This document shows positions 8,892-10,000 of a stretch of DNA of 10,000 bases, piece after piece (the first letter of the stretch is position 1; every line of letters begins with the position of its first letter). The notes beneath the pieces were generated by a model. It was not told the origin of the DNA. It searched no databases and worked only from the letters and a program-made list of their open reading frames with translations. Source of the DNA: Trachelipus rathkii (taxonomy: Eukaryota; Arthropoda; Malacostraca; Isopoda; Trachelipodidae); the NCBI GenBank assembly GCA_015478945.1, contig JABUQX010065629.1, forward strand, positions 1 through 10,000. Direction: 5' to 3'. The position numbers and the translations under genes are program-made.

Positions 8892-10000
8892 ATGAATAGA
8901 AAGTGTAAAAACAGTCCTGATAGATTTGTTATGTGTGTGGCAAAGTAACTTTGGGTGACCAGCCAATGCACTATAACGCCGTAGTTAAAGTTCCCTTTAC
9001 AATGCATATTTGGAATAAAGCTAGGAGATCAAGACAAAACCTTTGCTCCACATATGTGCTGCAAAGCCTGTATCATAGCCTTAAGGTGCTGGAGTGAGGG
9101 CAAAACGCACAACTTCTTGCATCCCGTCTTAGTGAGAACAACCTCCTCTCACAAGAAACTGCATACTTTTGGTTCAGAAATAGAGACGAAGAGTCTCGAA
9201 AGTTCTTTGCAGTTGCTTCTTGCAGTTATTTGGTGTATTGCAATGATGTAAAAGGTTTAATTGAGGCACTTGGCGTTCCTTACCAACCAAGTGAATGGAG
9301 GCTCTTCATTGATTCTTCTAGCAGAAGCTTGAAGGCAGTACTCTTAAATATTGGCAATAAAATGGCATCCGTACCTATTGCCCATTCAGTTCAGTTAACA
9401 GAAAGCTACAAAAATATGGAAGTATTGATTAATACAATCAAGTACTCTAACCACAACTGGTTAATATGTGGTGATCTCAAGGTAAGATATATTTCCCAGT
9501 TTCTTCTTGTCATTATAAATTTTCATTTTTAAAAAAAAATTACCTATGAAAAAAATATAAGTTCTTAGAAACCATGTACATCAATATGCAAGCATAAAGA
9601 CAGTTTTCAATTTTAATTTACTACATTTAATGTATTTAATAATTAATCCTTTCTTTCAGGTTGTGTGCCTTCTTCTTGGGATGCAATGAGGCTACACAAA
9701 ATATCCTTGCTTCATGTGTCTATGGCATAGCCGTGCTGATAGTCTTCACTATAAGCAAAAAAAACTGGCCAGCTCGAAAGACATTCCAAATTGGCTGCCA
9801 CAACGTGGTAGCTGAACCTCTAGTCCCTCCCAAAAATGTTTTACTGCCTCTTCTTCATATAAAGCTTGGCCTGATGAAGAACTTTGTCAAAGCACTGAAA
9901 AAAGAAGGCCAAGCTTTAAGTATCTACTGCAAAAATTCCCACACATCAGTGATGCAAAGCTCCATGCAGGCATATTTGACGGTCCCCAAATTAGAACTCT
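8892..10000 (+). pseudogene. Degenerate multicopy mobile-element gene, window-truncated
   Basis: I recognise this as a copy of an uncharacterised repetitive protein family seen in invertebrate genomes; that is memory, not a search. Reading starts at ATG 8892 (MNRKCKNSPD) and continues as CYVCG from 8927, after a frameshift near 8925. A second frameshift near 9011-9015 leads to GDQDK and CCKAC (9057-9071), giving paired CxxC motifs compatible with a zinc-binding N-terminal domain. Around 9098-9104 the frame changes and a middle segment that I expect in the family is absent. The core is open from 9098 to 9481: FRNRD, LVYCND, LFIDSS (Asp codon 9311) and ICGDLK (Asp codon 9473). After the intron the frame resumes in phase at 9660 and meets TGA at 9687. 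It then gives GYTKYPCFMC, shifts at an eight-A run (9757-9764), gives LLPPLHIKLGLMKNF, and shifts again near 9916 to FDGPQIRTL. At least six lesions exclude function. The 3' end lies beyond the window. Confidence 0.85.
9482..9659 (+). other. Spliceosomal intron (178 nt) inside the mobile-element gene
   Basis: The donor is AAG|GTAAGA at 9481/9482. The acceptor is TTTCTTTCAG|G ending at 9659, preceded by a pyrimidine-rich stretch. The intron lies between codons (phase 0). Joining restores the expected order, ICGDLK before a VVCLLLG segment, and the intron itself carries stops. Its A/T-rich content (long A and T runs at about 9527-9560) contrasts with the more balanced exons. Confidence 0.85.

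Noticed and set aside
1..10000. CRISPR arrays, operons or bacterial-type promoters and terminators
   Set aside because: No spaced direct-repeat array, no clustered intact genes, and a spliceosomal intron point to a eukaryotic genome.

Overview
The window looks like non-genic, transposon-rich DNA from an invertebrate nuclear genome, most likely an arthropod. The evidence is its strong AT bias, many homopolymer and simple-sequence runs, no gene-dense stretch, no ribosome binding sites or operons, and a canonical GT...AG spliceosomal intron inside a decayed mobile-element gene. I cannot name the species. No intact host protein-coding gene is supported.

Layout. Positions 1 to about 4080 are mostly anonymous AT-rich sequence with small inverted repeats and one island near 50% GC (about 2340-2460). 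Beside that island, on the minus strand, sit a strong splice-donor consensus and a GAGA tract. A perfect 25-nt palindrome lies at 4306-4330. From about 5281 to 8220 the plus strand is strikingly poor in G and rich in C. This block contains a 175-nt near-pure pyrimidine tract (5757-5931). It is interrupted by a more balanced stretch (about 5985-6700) that carries two 106-bp tandem copies (6486-6697).

The skewed block holds a decayed gene (about 6981-7983) whose layout fits the C-terminal part of an envelope-like glycoprotein: a cysteine-rich ectodomain end, a stem, one membrane span and a proline-containing tail. Frameshifts and stops break it. It is best explained as a relic of an LTR retroelement or endogenous virus-like element, but that assignment is an inference.

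At about 8220 the composition changes abruptly and a second mobile element begins. Its gene (8892 to beyond 10000) belongs to an uncharacterised multicopy protein family that I recognise from invertebrate genomes. This copy keeps N-terminal CxxC pairs, a core that looks RNase H-like, a 178-nt intron with canonical splice sites, and a second CxxC. At least six lesions, including an internal deletion, make it a pseudogene. The pieces do not act together as a pathway; the region reads as layered, decaying mobile elements.
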